DNA from: Mactromeris polynyma
Lineage: Eukaryota; Mollusca; Bivalvia; Venerida; Mactridae
Direction of reading: 5' to 3'
Length of the DNA stretch: 64,000 bases
Assembly (NCBI GenBank): GCA_032209605.1
Contig: JASFXZ010000026.1
Location: forward strand, 6,262,001 to 6,326,000
A program made the translations under genes and the position numbers. This document shows, piece after piece, positions 1 to 13,600 of the stretch. The notes beneath the pieces were generated by a model. That model saw nothing but the letters and a program-made list of their open reading frames with translations. It did no database searches and was not told the DNA's origin. Positions within the stretch are counted from its first letter, which is position 1, and each line of letters begins with the position of its first letter.

Positions 1-3000
1 TTAACTGCGTATTATGAATGCTGACATTTGATTATAATATGACAGTGACGATATTTTCAGGGTATAATGATATTTCGTTCTGTACCATAAACAATGTTGA
101 AACATGATCGTTGGTCATGTTTTATATCGATTGGTACTCAGGTAGATTGTGGAATAAGATATTTATCGATTTTTCTGTTTGTCACAATTACAGAAGAATT
201 TTTTTTCTATTCAATTCTTGTCATGTTTTATTATAAATAAATGTTTGAATAGCTTCATGCCTGAACTCATTCGTATAATATTTCTCGATATTAGATTAAC
301 CAGTCTTTTGTCAGTGGATCAATGCTTGAATGAGTGTGTTTTTGTTATTGATTTTGTATAGGATTGTATATCACGTCGGATTGTCTGTCAGTGTTTGGTA
401 GTTCAGATATACACAGTATAGGTTAATAACTTATTATTGAGTCAGAAGACAGAAACTTTGTGTTCAAACGTGTTTATACATACCATATTTTAAATATGTC
501 CTGTGCTGAATTTAATGGTGTCTTCAAAGAAATAAGGAATTTTCATTTGTACTTCACTAGAAAATTTTCATAATACATACTAAAATTTTCGCCATCTTTT
601 TTTTGGTTCAAATGAATCCTAGAGTCGTTTGCCTAACACCAGGACTGGTTCTTTTCAAGATACTATCAAATTAAAGATTCAGAAAAAAACATTGTTGACA
701 ATCATTGTGTATTATATATTCTTTCCTGTTATTTTTTTCTGGGAAGTCAATTTCATGCTCCTAAAATTATGTAAGTGTAATTCCACTTAATTTTGGTACT
801 TCCGTATTTTGTGAGCTTTTTTAGGATGGTACATTTATTGTTTTCGACATGACTTGACACAACACTGTATTTACTGTCTGATTATACCGAGTACATTTCA
901 ACATTATTTACTTTCTTCCTCGTTCTTACTCTGAAATGTTCTGCATAAGTGACGTCAGAAAAAAAAATCCCACCGTAAATCATGAAGACTGTCGTGATGA
1001 TGCTATGAACATTTTGCTTTCAACAACATGATGGTAATCTTTATATGAATCAAGCCGGTCCTATTGGCTACATATTTCTTGTTTCAGTTTATTCTGATGT
1101 TCAAAGACCCACATTTTGTCAGTAATTACATCAAAAATCAATATCAAGATATGTTGCCATGGCAACAGACTTCCTCAATTCTGCAAGATTTCTCTTAATT
1201 TTGATTTCTTCTTTGCTGGCGAGAAAGTCAGAATGTCAAAATTTGTCTCTGAGGGAAACAGCTAGTTCCCATTATTGTCTCTCCATTATTCCGGCTGGTC
1301 TTATTACCAGCTTCACTTGTCGTAGCGTGGAGGCAGATTCTTCTCAGGAAAAGTTATTAAGGTCGGCAAACAAGAGGAAAATATTGCTTGGTAGCAATTA
1401 CAAGGATGTAATTTAAAAATGATATTGATTATTTGCCCACACAAATCTTTTCTGGAGTCTTTGTATTAATGGTTTCTGTTCGATTTATGGGAACTAGATA
1501 TTAACCAAGCTATTAGCTATAATTTGATGGAAATGAAGTATAGATCTGATATTGACCTGTATACTATGTTCATGACAACTGGGATTTGTCGCTTTGTAGC
1601 TCAAAGTGTGGTTGACGTGTGCTTTGTTGTATCTAATGTTGTTGTCAATAATGTTCTAACAGTCACGCTTTGATGTTATTCCTAAGTGATTCAATACCAA
1701 TAAAATGGTTGAGGTTGTTCGTTAATTACTTATGTATTACCTATGGCTCAACATCATACCCCATACATAAACAATTTAGAAATACTTTATTTCATCTTTT
1801 TCTACTTCGTTAAGGATTATGTATGTTAAGTGTATGATATTAATGCATTACTCCATTGATGTAGTGAATTATTTGTACAAAGTTTGTATTAAAAGACAGA
1901 TTTGTTGAGTAAGTAGTTAAAAATAATCCGATATTAATTGGCACTAGATTTTAGTGGTCAGTGTTCGTGATTAAATGAACAGTTTCAGTTTCATCTAATT
2001 ATTTACAGTGGGAGTGGAAGAGTCACATGTCCAACACCAAGGATCATAATGCCTTGAAATATACCCTTCTCCATTGTTGTTCCGATACATACATGAGCTC
2101 CATTTGACCCTGGAGTTGACCCTTTGACCCCTGGCATTTCCAAAAACTCACATCACTTAAGCCCCTTAGGATTCTGGCTGAAGGGTCAAATTGTCTGTAC
2201 ATTTTATGTATTTTGTCTATAAAAGGTAAAATCCAGTAAATTATCAAAATGACCCTTGATATTCAGCCCCTACTGGACCCCTGACTTGTGTTACATCTGC
2301 CTTGTTAGGTTTAATACAGACTGATGGTGTTGTTAGTTTATCCATCATAAATCATTTTGCATATTTAACAAGTTTCCTTATTTAACAACCATTTATATCT
2401 TTATAATGGGAATGTATGATTTATGACGTAATGTAGTGCAAGACATTTATATGGATGAATCCAATGAGCAGAAAATATTGAGAAATAGAATCACGCAATT
2501 TTTAAACATGTAATTTTAACATGACAGAGGTGTTTTTTTATAGCAAACCTACAGTCATTGTTTTGTTTAAATGTAGCTATACAGACAGAAATCCTATAAC
2601 ACATGTATTGTTCGTGTTCCAAATGTTCTAAATGGTTTGTTGTTCTCATTCATTGTATACACGCTAAGTGATTCTCTAATAACATAGCTGTATAGGTTTT
2701 TTCAGACAATTCTCTTTGTGTTTCATATTGCAAGCCTTTTGTCCTAGAATTTGAAAGAAGTATTCATTTGTTAGGCATAAACCTTGTGGTTTTTTATGTT
2801 AAACAAGAATCCAATATGGCAGCTATTCATATGTGTAATGGTGTGGTGGGGGACCGTCTCACAAGTATTTTTGTGTCTGATTTTAACAACTTTGACTTGC
2901 TAGAGATTTTGTTATCTTGTAAGATTGACTTAAATTTAAAACTGATTATTGTTGGATTTTCAAATAAATTATTACTTTTAGTTTCTCTGTGTATTATAGC

Positions 3001-4467
3001 TTTTGAAACATTATTTTATGGGGGTTTTGGTAACTGTCAGGTTGAAATACTTGTGTATGTGTAATTAATGTTAAGAAGAAATCTTATTTCAGTAATTTAC
3101 AATATTTTGTTTTACATATGTTTGACATATTATTCATCATTGTTTATTTTATGATTTTATTATTTAATGTTGGTTTTGTACATTTGTGAAATTGTTAACT
3201 TGTACCTTGTGTGCGGACAAATTGTCATGATATTGGAACGTATTGTCATCTCGAAACACACCTGAGTGACAACATCAGGGGATAAATACATGTATATGAC
3301 ATTACACAGTACATGGAGTGAATACATTAGTGACAAACACTAGCGTATTTATTCAGCCATTTTATTGCGTTTTGTGGAAATTATTATAAACATTGATACT
3401 TATTTATGATGTTTGGGCCAAAACAAATCACCACTAACGACGTTTACCTGAGTTGTGCTGAAAGTAGGGTTGGTTTATTATGTACAGAAGTTGTTGACAA
3501 GAAACAAGAAGTGAACAACACATTTATGTATTAAATTGAAATTATTTTGTGTCTAAAAATCTGGATTTGTTCATTACTGAGTTGTGAGTCATAGAAACAT
3601 AGTTTCAGGTTTATATGTATCACTGATTCAATGTTAGTTTTTCAGGATGTAATTCTACTTTTAAACTTCCATAAGGTCTTTCGGCAATTAACATTACCTG
3701 TACATTTTATTTTTTTTCTGGTTCATAAGATAAGTTTTTCTGATGTATGAGAGATGTCACTGTTTGAACTTTGAATCAGTAACAGGATATATCTTGTATT
3801 TTTGTTTTGTGTTGAAATAGTTCAGTGATACTGATACTTGTGTTTGTGATGTGTAAGATAACGCGACGATTTAGCGCAAAACTATTGTAACTTGGTTGAT
3901 GTTAGGAAGAAGATACAGTAGTTTAGTGCCAAATTCTTGATATGTTAATTATTATGCAAAACACATTTGTGTGGTTTTGATACATTGTATTACATGTTTA
4001 TAATTGATATGATAATTTACATGATGTATACGTCAGTGATATTACTATGTCATTGTAATACATGCATTTGTATTGAAATTTCAGTTGGCAACATGATATT
4101 ATAACTTTGTGAATTTATTTTTAAATTTTTGTTGAATGTAGGAAGTGAGATAGAATATTATTATTAGTATTTGAGGAAATATATTCCTTCATGTTTGTAT
4201 TGGTGTTTTATGATAATTCGCTATTAAATTCTGAGACTTGAAGCCATTATTTATTGTTGAGGACTGTACGTGGACAGACAATTCATTGTCTGGTTTTGAA
4301 ATGATTTAATTAGAATGGAACAACAGATGTGAAGTAATCAATGTGTATTGTGACATGTATTTATGTTTTTAGTTCAAACTCCATTCACAAACTTCAAGGA
4401 ATGAATAATAAATGTAAACATTTTATTATTATTTTTGTATTATATGTTCTTGTGTTTGTATTTTCAG
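1..4467 (+). other. SPEN upstream intron (partial)
   Basis: No exon was recognised. The short open frames here lack domain similarity and splice context. The sequence is AT-rich and ends in the acceptor TTTTCAG before the exon at 4468. It carries one copy of a dispersed GGGTCAA-rich repeat at about 2095-2282. Since RRM1 and the start codon are absent from the window, this is best read as the 3' part of an intron. A small unrecognised upstream exon cannot be excluded. Confidence 0.7.
2095..2282 (-). repeat. GGGTCAA-rich dispersed repeat, copy 1
   Basis: Reverse complement of the two copies around SPEN exon e: GGTCCAGTAGGGGCTGAATA, GGGTCATTTTGATAATTT, CCCTTCAGCCAGAATCCTAA and GGGTCAACTCCAGGGTCAAA. 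About 190 bp, non-coding, family unknown. Confidence 0.75.
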
Positions 4468-4608
4468 ATTTGAAGAAGAAGCCGACGGATTTGATGTTTA
4501 TTACGGTCCAACACCAACATACAGTGAATCATCATATCCCAGCCCTTCGTTTGCTGAACGAGGTCGACCAAGAGACAGATGGCCGGTCTCCGGTGCACCA
4601 TTTCCCGG
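4468..4608 (+). CDS. spen: SPEN exon a: linker between RRM1 and RRM2
   Basis: The acceptor is TTTTCAG and the donor GTAAGC. The exon carries one base of the previous codon, then reads FEEEADGFDVYYGPTPTYSE and continues as a Ser/Pro/Arg-rich linker of 46 residues. It ends with two bases of a Gly codon completed in the next exon. It is assigned by its in-frame fusion to the Ser/Arg-rich exon that follows; it has no domain of its own. Confidence 0.8.
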
Positions 4609-7600
4609 GTAAGCTTTGAAAAAATGTTCATGTCTTTTCTTGTTTGAATTTATTCTCTTGTTGAACCTTGATTAATCTGATTTAAAAATTCCAATTTGTG
4701 CAATGCAATCTGCATGGATTGTTTTGAATCAATATAAGTACTAACTGTGGGAACAAGGAGTTTCTGTATTTATTGCGAATACTAGAACATTTTGTATGAA
4801 ATCTGACCAGCGTGTGCATTTTGGCTTGTGTCCTTTTTCTTTTCATTTTGACACAGTTCTGTAAAGTGTGTTAAGTCACCTATAGAATATAGGTGATACT
4901 AGAACATTCAGCGCAAGAATATTGACTAACACCTTTTCCGTTACCAACAGTGTGAGAATTTCCATGGTTTTATTTCAGTAAATAGCATGGGATTTAACCA
5001 GTTTTCCATACCTTTATTTGTGTGGTTTTTCAGTCGAGGTGCGAAATGGGCTCCGGGAACATCCAGACAATTTTCAGATTCTTCCAGTAAAGATGGGTTC
5101 GAGAAACCAAAACCAACAACATCTTCAGTACCAGCCTCATCACCTGCCTCACATACCAGTAGTAAAAAGAAAACAAAAAAGTCGGTGGATCGATCGCGAT
5201 CACGGTCGAGCTCTAACAGCAGTCGAAGTAGTTCATCCGACAGTGATAGTGGATCTCAGAGGTGTGTACCATTGTCTGAGGTTATAGATCTGAGTTTGGA
5301 GACCAGTCTCAATCAAACTCTGGCATCTGATTGGTTGGTACTGAGCACAGTTTGAAAATTGACCAATGGCAGGGCTGCATTCTGAGTGAGGTCTCCAAAC
5401 ACTCATATAACCTGGCCCTGATCTCATACAATACCTCAATTGAGATCTGTCGCAGACTTGAATTTTTATAAACTTGAATTAAGGGTCATAAAATGCCTAG
5501 CCCAATGAAAGGATAGATGAGTATTAGGGATTTAGTTAGATAAACCAACTCTGATTTCCATTGTGACACTGGTGGTCGCATAAATTGAACTTACAGGAAG
5601 TGAATTATATAAAATCTCAGTTTGAGAAATGTTGTGATTCTGGGACTGGAAATCTAACCATTTAGAAACGACTGTATTCACCAGAAAACAAAATTTCATA
5701 CCTATTGAGTCTATATCATTAAACATACAGATGGCTACAAAGTGTATAATTACGACAAAAGATTGAACATTTATCATTACATTTCCAATGGTCTGCCCCT
5801 GATATATGCCTATATGCGTAAAAAATGTTTCTCTATTTTTTTACTAACACAAACATGTTGATTTGTCTTTTTATGTGTTGGTCTTGTTCAAAGCTGACTT
5901 GGTTTATTTCCCCCATTGTGTGTTTGTTGTTTACTTTGCATGCAATGTGAATGTTCATGATTCTTGGTCTGATCAAAATCTGTACTAATCTGTTATGACA
6001 AGAAATGTACCATTTATACCTCATTGAATAAGGTTGCAAATTTGGATAAATATTCATCGCTGTTTCCTTCTCTGGCATTTAAATAAGTGCATTACGAAAA
6101 TAATTTGCATCAAATAACAATAATGTGTTTATATGTAGCCCTGGGAAACTCCGAAAGACATTTCAACCTCTCATTAATGCCATTCTTGTTATCATGTCTT
6201 GTGTATAGTAAATTTATCTCAAATATCATTTAAAAAAATATTTGTAATGATGTTTTATTTTAACTTACTTTTGAAACTGTTTTGAGGCCATTTTTATTTC
6301 AACTTCATGTTAGTGAACACATTGAAAATGGACTTGAAAATTGTGGTCTTAATTTTGAGGTGGTCTTATTATTGAGGTGGTCTTATAATTGAGGTGGTCT
6401 TAAGGAGAGGTTTACTGTAAACTGATTTCTGTGGATATTTACATCTTTTTTGTTGTCCAGAATACATTGTTCTTCTCTTTTTTATTGTTAGCAGCAGCAA
6501 AGAGCGACCAAAAGCCAAGTCAGAAACTCACGAGTCGGAGATGAGAGACACCGAGATAGAGCCTGGTGAGAGGGAGCCACTCGGTGTGTTAATTCGACGA
6601 CTTCCGCTCAGATCCAGTGGTACGTATATAAAGTCACTGACTTATATTTAGTTTACATTCTGACCAATTTCTGATGTTGTAGTCATTTGTGTTTTCGGAA
6701 AATAGACAGTTTGTCATAAACAGAGGAAGGGCAACGTTGGATCTTTTGTTTGAGAATTCTTGTTTTGATGATTTACGGAGTTGACAATGATAGCTAGTGT
6801 TCCATATAAGGCTTCCGCAATTTTATTGTACAAGCTCAGGAATGACTTAAATAAACGCGTGATAAATAATTGATATATTTTAATTAAAACTGCGCTATTA
6901 TCTGGGAGAAATATCGGGCTCTCTGTCTTGTTGCCGAATTTGTACTTGTTAAATTTGTTTTATCGACTGAATCCCTTCATGGTGCTAGAAAATTGATTTC
7001 TATTCGCTAGTTCAATTTGCAAAGTCTCTATTGATTCAGTTATTTTCTCTAGAATTTGCTGTTGAGAATTTCACAATAAGATCTTCACCACTGGGAGCTA
7101 TCTTTCTTTCTAGAAATTGCAATTGATAGAGAAGTTCGTATTTGCTCATTAAAATTTCTATCTATATGATTAGTTCTTCTTAAGAGTCTTTGCCCTGCCG
7201 AAAATTTCTATTCATCGCATTGATGGCTTGCAGATAATTTGGTACATACTTTGTTGATTTACATGTTAACGTGATACAAGATAATCCCTGTGCATTTCAT
7301 TAAATGTAGATAATTATAGCTGAGCTTTATTCAAAACGGTTTGAATGTCAATTCTCACGTTCTAGTCCTTATAACAGGTAACCGTTTTTATTCCTCATTC
7401 TTCTCCCAAGCTTATACTTGCAAAATTTATTCACTGAAAGTAATCGTTATCTTTGCCTGTGTAAATTTAGCTCAAATGGAATGAATTTAAATGTTCCGAA
7501 TCGTTGACGCTCAAGTGTGGGAAGATTTTTTTGCGCAGTTATGGGAATTTCTATGTCTGTGTTGTTTATTTTCCAATTGCCATCAAAGTTGTGATGCTCG

Positions 7601-10600
7601 CCCAAGTTGAACGTTTTCATTAGAAAAAAACTTTCGCATGACATTGAAGATATGTTTAAAAAATGATTTACAGCCAACAATTTGATACATTTAGCAATCT
7701 TAACATTTCTGCTTCCCGAAGCATAAACAATTTTGAAATTTATTTTAACTGTTGGATTGATTATAAAATTGTCATTCTATAATTATGGAGTGTTGGGTAG
7801 TCCATGGTATAAAATCATTCGTATGTGACAGCCTTTCGTTCAATGTTTGTGGGAAAGAACATGTCAAGTTTTTAATGTATTTTGTGTATACTTGATATTT
7901 GATGCGAAAACTTTAAAGTATTAAGTTCTAGTTCTGCTTTAGTTTGCTTTAAATGGATAAACTTTGGATGACATATTTCTGAACTTGTAAGTTTTTCAGT
8001 GGAATTAAATTTCTCAAGTTTGACTTAACATTTCTGCAACCATCATTGACTCATTTCATGAATTTTCGGCCATAATGATATCATAACATGGAGCTGTTAA
8101 AAAACTTCTAGATTCCGTGTGTAGTCCAATGTTCCATTTCCATTTATCATATCTTACGCAGAACTGTTATTGATATTCCATAGTTGACTAAGGAATTCTG
8201 CAGAGCTATGCCAGTTTCCCAATATACCAAATTCTCTCCTCGATTTTTTCACACTAATATGATGAATTATGCACGAGGACAGCTATTGCTGTTTTCCTCG
8301 AGCACACAATCGATAAATCAATTGGGACCATATATGGAGTTGTGAGCAGTAATCTGGAATTTTTTCTGGGATAATAAATCGTATATAGACGGTCTCCTGA
8401 GACTGTGGGTTGAATAATTGATTCGTCCACAGGATTGCGCCACGAAATAGATGTATTTTCTGGGATCCCCTGGAAACTCATTTGATTGCGATCCTATTAA
8501 AAAGTCCAGTATTCGTGGCAGACAGCTTTCTCTATGGAGACTTCATTTACCACAAACTAATACAATTTCTCTGCCAGCATACTGGTGTGGAATTAAACTT
8601 AGGATTCTGACCATATCTGTTATTTATGCGGTTGTATCGGAATGAATATAGCTGGACAGTGATAAGTGTTTTACCATCGGAAAATAAAGATTTCTCGTAA
8701 TAACAGTCATCTTGTCTTGAATGTACTAAAATTATCTATAAATTGCCCTGGAAAACCAGTAGTTGTCTGTCATACTGTAAATGTAAAAGAAAATCAAGAT
8801 AAGATAATATAATTAAGTCTGATAGGACCATTTACCATGGTAACGGAATAACTATGTACATTTAACAAGAAATATCTTAAAAAAGATGGTCAGCGCAAGT
8901 TGAAGGTTAAGATTTCTTGTGCAACATAAACAAATGTCGAGATGTTACCATTGTTGTTCACTCCAGATCCAAAATAGATTTGGGTAAATTCAACGAACTG
9001 ATATAATAGATTCCCCTCAGGAGTACCTGCACTTCTTGTAATCAATATTATATTCACATATAGTACATTCAACATTAAAGTATTTGAGTACCGAAGAATT
9101 CCATTGTTCAGGTGAGACACAACATTAAACCTGCAGTTTGTTTGTGTCTACAACACTCCATCGCCTGTGTACTCCATCGCCTGTGTACATGTATATTGTA
9201 CAATTGACTGGCCAGGTCATACAAAGTTCAGAGGTCAAAAGTTTAAGGTATAAAATTTACTGGGAAGAAATAACAGGATTAGACAGCATAAAAATGTTGT
9301 TTATTAACGAAGTCCAGGAATATATTTTCCTGCTAATGGAAACATAATAATCACGGTGATTTCTATAACAAAAAGATATTTGCACTAGTTGTGACCGATT
9401 GGGTTTGTTGTTAGATTCAAAGTTAAGGATGCTGTTGAACTTGGTGTTTTTATTTCTAATGCCATATACTTTGTCTGTACTTTAATTCATAAGAGTTGAG
9501 ATGATTGGGTTGTTGATAAAAGTTCAATGCCTTGGTCGCGTTCTATTTTCTCTGTTTTTCAACATTACAAAAAAGGCCTAGTTGATGTAGCCTATGTACA
9601 AATTATACCCATATCAGGATGTTCTTTATAACTTGAGTATTGGATCAGAAAGATGTCAGAGTAGTGATTCATTTGGTGATAATTGTCTGTGAAAGTATTT
9701 ACAGGACTACTTTCAATACATATTTGGTAACATGACTGTTGTAGGAAACTTACTCTGTTGGTACTAATAAATGAACCACAGTTTGGCGAAGGTGATAAAT
9801 GTAGATAAATAGGCATTGAGTAAACATGTTTTGTCTCCTTTACTTCTGTGATGAATGGATGAAGCAATATGATATTTAGCATGTCCTATCAAATAAACAC
9901 TCTACATGTATTGTCATTTGCTGCCTAATATGGTGAATGTGCTGTCTGTTGTAATGGCAATGTATGTAGCTATTGTAATGTAAAGGTGACTTGTGAACAA
10001 TTATAAATTCATTAAATATGGTATCTGATTAAGACATGGCTAAAAACTTCGTATCAGTAAATTATAATTCTTTATTGAAAACCTTGAAGGTTTCATGAAT
10101 ATTTTTTTTAGTGTGTTTACCCATATTGCCAATTTGTTGGGCATGTATTTCACAATGGTCCAGTTTCTGAGGAATGTCTGGATGACTAAGGTTTTGGTGT
10201 GTAAATTGTATGGCTATGGCTTTAAACCAAACAGACTGAACCTACAATAGTCACTGATAAGTTGAAGCCAAGCTCTCTGATGCTGATTAATGACGGATTT
10301 TTCTTATCTGCTTGTGACACATAATCAATAAGGTGGAAGATCGTGCAGCTTGTGTCCTATTGATTTCCTGTACAAACTAATCTGTAATGCAGTTCTCCGA
10401 GTGTTTCTCTTCGATTTATACTTGACTCACTGCATTGTGACTTCCACATTGGTGCTATTTTCGTCTTTCTTTTCTGCTTTAAAATTCAATAAATATACAG
10501 AAATGTTGGGTTTTGTTTGATTTATGTTTGTCTGGTACGGGTTTTTGATAATATTTTTGACAGTTTTCATCCACTTTGCCTCACATTTGGGGGGAAATAT

Positions 10601-13600
10601 ACTCCTGTTTGATGTCATAGATTTGTTCCTACATTCGCATCGTGTTGTTACTTCCTACTTGATACGTGAGTTATGAAAACATTAATGTTCTTCTGCATGA
10701 TATAACGATCAAGTTCATCATCAACGGTAAGGAAATATGATGTCTGCCGAAGTTAATTACTACTTTATGACTTCAGGAGTCTATTTGTAGTTTCCTGACT
10801 TCAAAAACCTATAATTGGTAGGCTTAGTTTGTCTTTTATTAAGTGGGTGGATAATTTCTTTTATAAAGTTTCTCTTGTCTACTGAAGAACTTGTATGTCT
10901 TACATCTGTGGTTACATCTACTTAAAGCAGTCAAAGTTGCCAATGACACATAAGCCGTAGAAGGTCAGATGGTGTTATTGACTGGATTTCCTTGTGCATT
11001 TATTGTGTAACATGATGTTTACGCTCCTGCGTTACATGATCTAATTTCCTCTACTTGTTAATTTGATGCATTCAGGAACAGTTTCTGATGCAGTTTTAAG
11101 GAAATTTTGTCATTATCCTATTGGAGATGGGGTTAGTTATATATCAAGTGCTTCACTTGTTGTTGTGTGATATTCTTGCATTGTGCCCTTTTCTTGTAAA
11201 CTGATTTCAAGGAAGAAAGTAATATTTTCTTGGAAAATGAAATTTAATGGCATGTGAAAGTCATTTTACATCAGGAAGTATATTATGTAAAATTCATAAT
11301 GTATGTGTTGTGTTATGCAATATGACATGAAGACACATTGTTTAATATCAGTATTTTCTGTTGGTATTGTGAAAGCTGTGACTTGGTAGAGATATTGTAT
11401 GGTGATATTGATGTTGTCAGTCCGGAATTAAGTTCATATATATGTGATTCTCAAGTGTCTCAGGTCTATCGGATATCCGAGTGGAACCATTTGACCAGGG
11501 TAGATCTCTAGTGAGCAAGAATGATTCAGTATTTGGTTAGAATGATGTGGAATATTAAAATGTAGTGTTGAATGATCTGTTATACTTGCCAATCATATTT
11601 GAATGCATTGCTCTTGGCTTAAATTTTTTTAATTTATTGTCAAATGTTTCTGTATAATTTTTGTTACAGTTGGACCTTGTTATTTCGAATTCACCGGGTC
11701 CAAAAATTTTGAATACCCCATTTCAATTCAAAATGCATAAGAAGATACATCGGAACCTGATATTTATTTCGGATGGTACCGAGTATTGGGATATAAGGTT
11801 GTCAAATTAACAAGGTTTGACTGTACTTGACTAATTAAACTCAATGTTAATGATATTTTACTGTGTATTTCAGATACAAGTCTGCGTGATGGCCTGTTCC
11901 ATGAATATAAGAAATACGGGAAGATTACAGCCGTGCAAATATCTGGAGCTAACGACACAAGATACGCCATCATTAGTTTTAAACAGTAAGTAGACTTATC
12001 AAGACATAATTATTGTCACTTTGATTCTGCAAACCTGTATTTCATTTTAATTTGAGAAAATCACTATGTAAAGTTTTGAAAAATGGCTAGGGGTTCAACT
12101 AGGTGCTGAATCTCCAGGGTCATTTCGCTAACTTTTTACCAAATTTTACCATTTTATGGTCTTATTACCTATTATTCATATAAATTTTTTTGGATATACC
12201 AGGGGTGGTTAAAGGGTCAACTTCAAGGTCAAATGGAACACAGCCTGATTATTTTATCTGCCTGTAAATGAAGAAGCATATAGACAGGTTTTCCTGTCGC
12301 CCGTTGATGTATGTGAATTAAACATTCAACCCTACTTGGTGCTATCTAGTAGAGAATACTGCCTGCTGGCCAGTCATGGATTATGACAAGGATTGGTATT
12401 TTCTCAACATTGGTTTTTGTATTGCAGAGCGGAAGATGCACAGAAGGCATTGGAAGGTTCCAGGGAGAAACGTTTCTTTGGTTCTCAAATTCAGGTTGCA
12501 CAACATGAAGGTTTAGGTAAGTTTTATCCTCACCATTGTGATGTTTTTGTGTCATGGTATTTGATATCATGTGTTTATTTACGATGTTCACATCATACAC
12601 ACAATGCAAGCCTATTTACTGCTGAGGGGGATAATCTTCCTTTTCAAACCAATTTCTTCTTTTTTGGATGAAAAATGGTGAAAGATATGTGTATAAAAAG
12701 GGAGTTCCACTAGGTGCTTAATCTCAAAGGATCATTTTGATAATTTTTAACAGGATTGTACCATTTTATAGCCGAAAATCCTTTAATGTAGAGAAAAATT
12801 GACCCTTCAGTCAGAATCCCAAGCGTCAAAACATGGCCTTTTTGAAAATCCAGGGGTCATAGGGTCAAGTCAAGGGTCAAATGGAACCCCTGATTAAAGG
12901 TGATTTTGTTCAAGGATGTACAGGGGATCCTCTGATTTTTGAAGTTTTCATAAAATTTTGTTTGGCCATTATGCATTCTTACACCTGACTACATTCATTT
13001 TACTCATTGTTTTTCAATATATTCTTTTTTAAAATCCACATATAAGAAATACATGCTTTTTTATTATGAAATTACAATCTAAAGCTATCGCCATAAACAT
13101 TTATCATATACATAATGATAAATATCTATTCTTGTATCAAATGTAGCAGTATAACTGGTCAGAAAATAAAATTATTGATAATATGTTAACTCATTATGTG
13201 ATAGGAATGGTTCAGTTGCCGTAGAAACGATATTCGTATATGAAGTCGCTATTGTACATTTTCCAATGCATTATAAAGAAGTGGTGTGGAGGCTGCCGTG
13301 GCGACCAGTTGTACATCAGATACTTGATATTGATTTTAGAATTCTTACCTCTAGAGTAACTGGTTCTTGGTTTAGTTTTTATACAAGTTACTTTCATGTG
13401 AAAAATCAACATTCCAACATGATGTAGTCAGGGAACGTTTGTATCTAGGTATTTTATTTTTGGATACGAGAAACAAGGATTCTTTTTTTTATTTTCTGTG
13501 TGTTGTGTGTAATGTTTTGTGTACACTGGAAATATCTCATCATGTACGCTGATTGAAGTGTCGTTGAACTGTTGTTGTTTGTTTTATGTGTCTGTTTGTT

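Larger units (their letters stand above)
4609..6491 (+). other. SPEN introns around exon b
   Basis: Introns 4609-5033 and 5262-6491 flank the exon at 5034-5261. No gene is visible. A partial copy of the CCTCAATAATAAGACC MITE family lies near 6330-6421, about 70 bp before the next exon. Confidence 0.8.

Noticed and set aside
1159..1416. 85-codon open frame near the window start, considered as an upstream SPEN or nested gene
   Set aside because: No RRM or other motif and no matching splice sites. RRM1 of SPEN was searched for by eye in 1-4467 and not found.
4341..4619. Open frame starting in the intron and running over SPEN exon a
   Set aside because: It reads the wrong frame of the exon. The splice-based frame FEEEADGFDVYYG joins correctly to the next exon.
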